Assembly (NCBI GenBank): GCA_963576735.1 | Contig: OY755186.1 | Location: 17,037,970 to 17,101,969 of the forward strand | Reading direction: 5' to 3' | DNA from: Bedellia somnulentella | Lineage: Eukaryota > Arthropoda > Insecta > Lepidoptera > Bedelliidae | Length of the DNA: 64,000 bases | In this document: positions 63,683 to 64,000 of the stretch, piece by piece | Numbering within the stretch: the stretch's first letter is position 1 | Layout: every line of letters starts with the position of its first letter | The notes under the pieces: generated by a model | Told to the model about the DNA's origin: nothing | Database searches by the model: none | Seen by the model: the letters and a program-made list of their open reading frames with translations, nothing else | Program-made: the position numbers and the translations under genes

Positions 63683-64000
63683 AGCGACATGATAGTCCAG
63701 TGGGTAGAACACCCGCCCGAAAAACAGAAGGGCGTGAGTTCCAATCCTGGGACGGGCCTACACCAATTTGTCTTTTCTAAAGTCATATGTGTGGTTAATT
63801 TATCATGGTTGCTAACGGTGAGGGAAAACATCGTGAGGAAACCCACATGGCTGAGTTGTACTTAGTCATGTGACAGTGTATTCGTACAAAACGGCGATAG
63901 GCCTGCCCCCTATCACGTGAGTACACTGTCTAAGCAAAACGTGGGTACCTTCTCTGGAAACTAGATGGCGCTTGCCATGTGAGTTCAGGAGTATTGGTAC
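63683..64000 (+). mobile_element. tRNA-derived SINE (family 3), running off the window
   Basis: Head catgatagtccagtgggtag and gtgagttccaatcctgggac, then the same body as 53971-54321 in plus orientation, truncated by the window end. Confidence 0.85.

Overview
The window is animal nuclear DNA, most likely from a moth or butterfly (Lepidoptera). It has AT-rich introns with canonical GT-AG junctions and is crowded with retroelements of kinds typical of lepidopteran genomes: RTE and CR1/Jockey-group LINEs, tRNA-derived SINEs, mariner, PIF/Harbinger, copia and Ty3/gypsy remnants. No prokaryotic features are present.

Only one host gene can be supported: Sec31 (SEC31A/B orthologue, outer layer of the COPII vesicle coat) on the + strand, spread over 20 recognisable coding exons from 3780 to the stop at 51859. 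Exons 1-3 give the end of the WD40 propeller. Exons 4-5 give the linker and the FGGKLV segment that in the family inserts into Sec13. Exons 6-13 give the alpha-solenoid, exons 14-17 the Pro/Asn/Gln-rich segment with the Sar1-stimulating WN motif, and exons 18-20 the C-terminal helical domain. All 20 exons join in a consistent reading phase and encode 969 residues. The first ~200 residues lie upstream of the window. A stretch of solenoid expected between exons 13 and 14 was not found; the only assembly gap (200 N at 33400-33599) falls in that intron.

Two exons carry an unusual structure. The 3' end of exon 1 plus its splice donor is amplified as a 97-bp unit about 21 times (3849-5916), and the 3' end of exon 11 plus its donor as an 85-bp unit about 32 times (27223-29918). 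Exon 13 has an upstream partial duplicate (32136-32206) that differs mostly at silent positions.

The introns hold layered mobile elements: an intact full-length RTE LINE (6136-9539, minus); a family of ~250-bp non-autonomous elements sharing both ends with that RTE; a 5.2-kb CR1-group LINE inside a mariner element (13160-19260); a Harbinger deletion derivative with TTA target duplication just before exon 11; and, in intron 18, a LINE whose ORF2 is split by a 2.5-kb LTR element with same-length, apparently identical LTRs and a gag fused to the C-terminal part of integrase (44663-47185). Downstream of Sec31 (52.3-64 kb) there are only repeats: MITE, SINEs and three LINE fragments. The first 3.7 kb is likewise LINE debris, including a copy with a 5' inversion.
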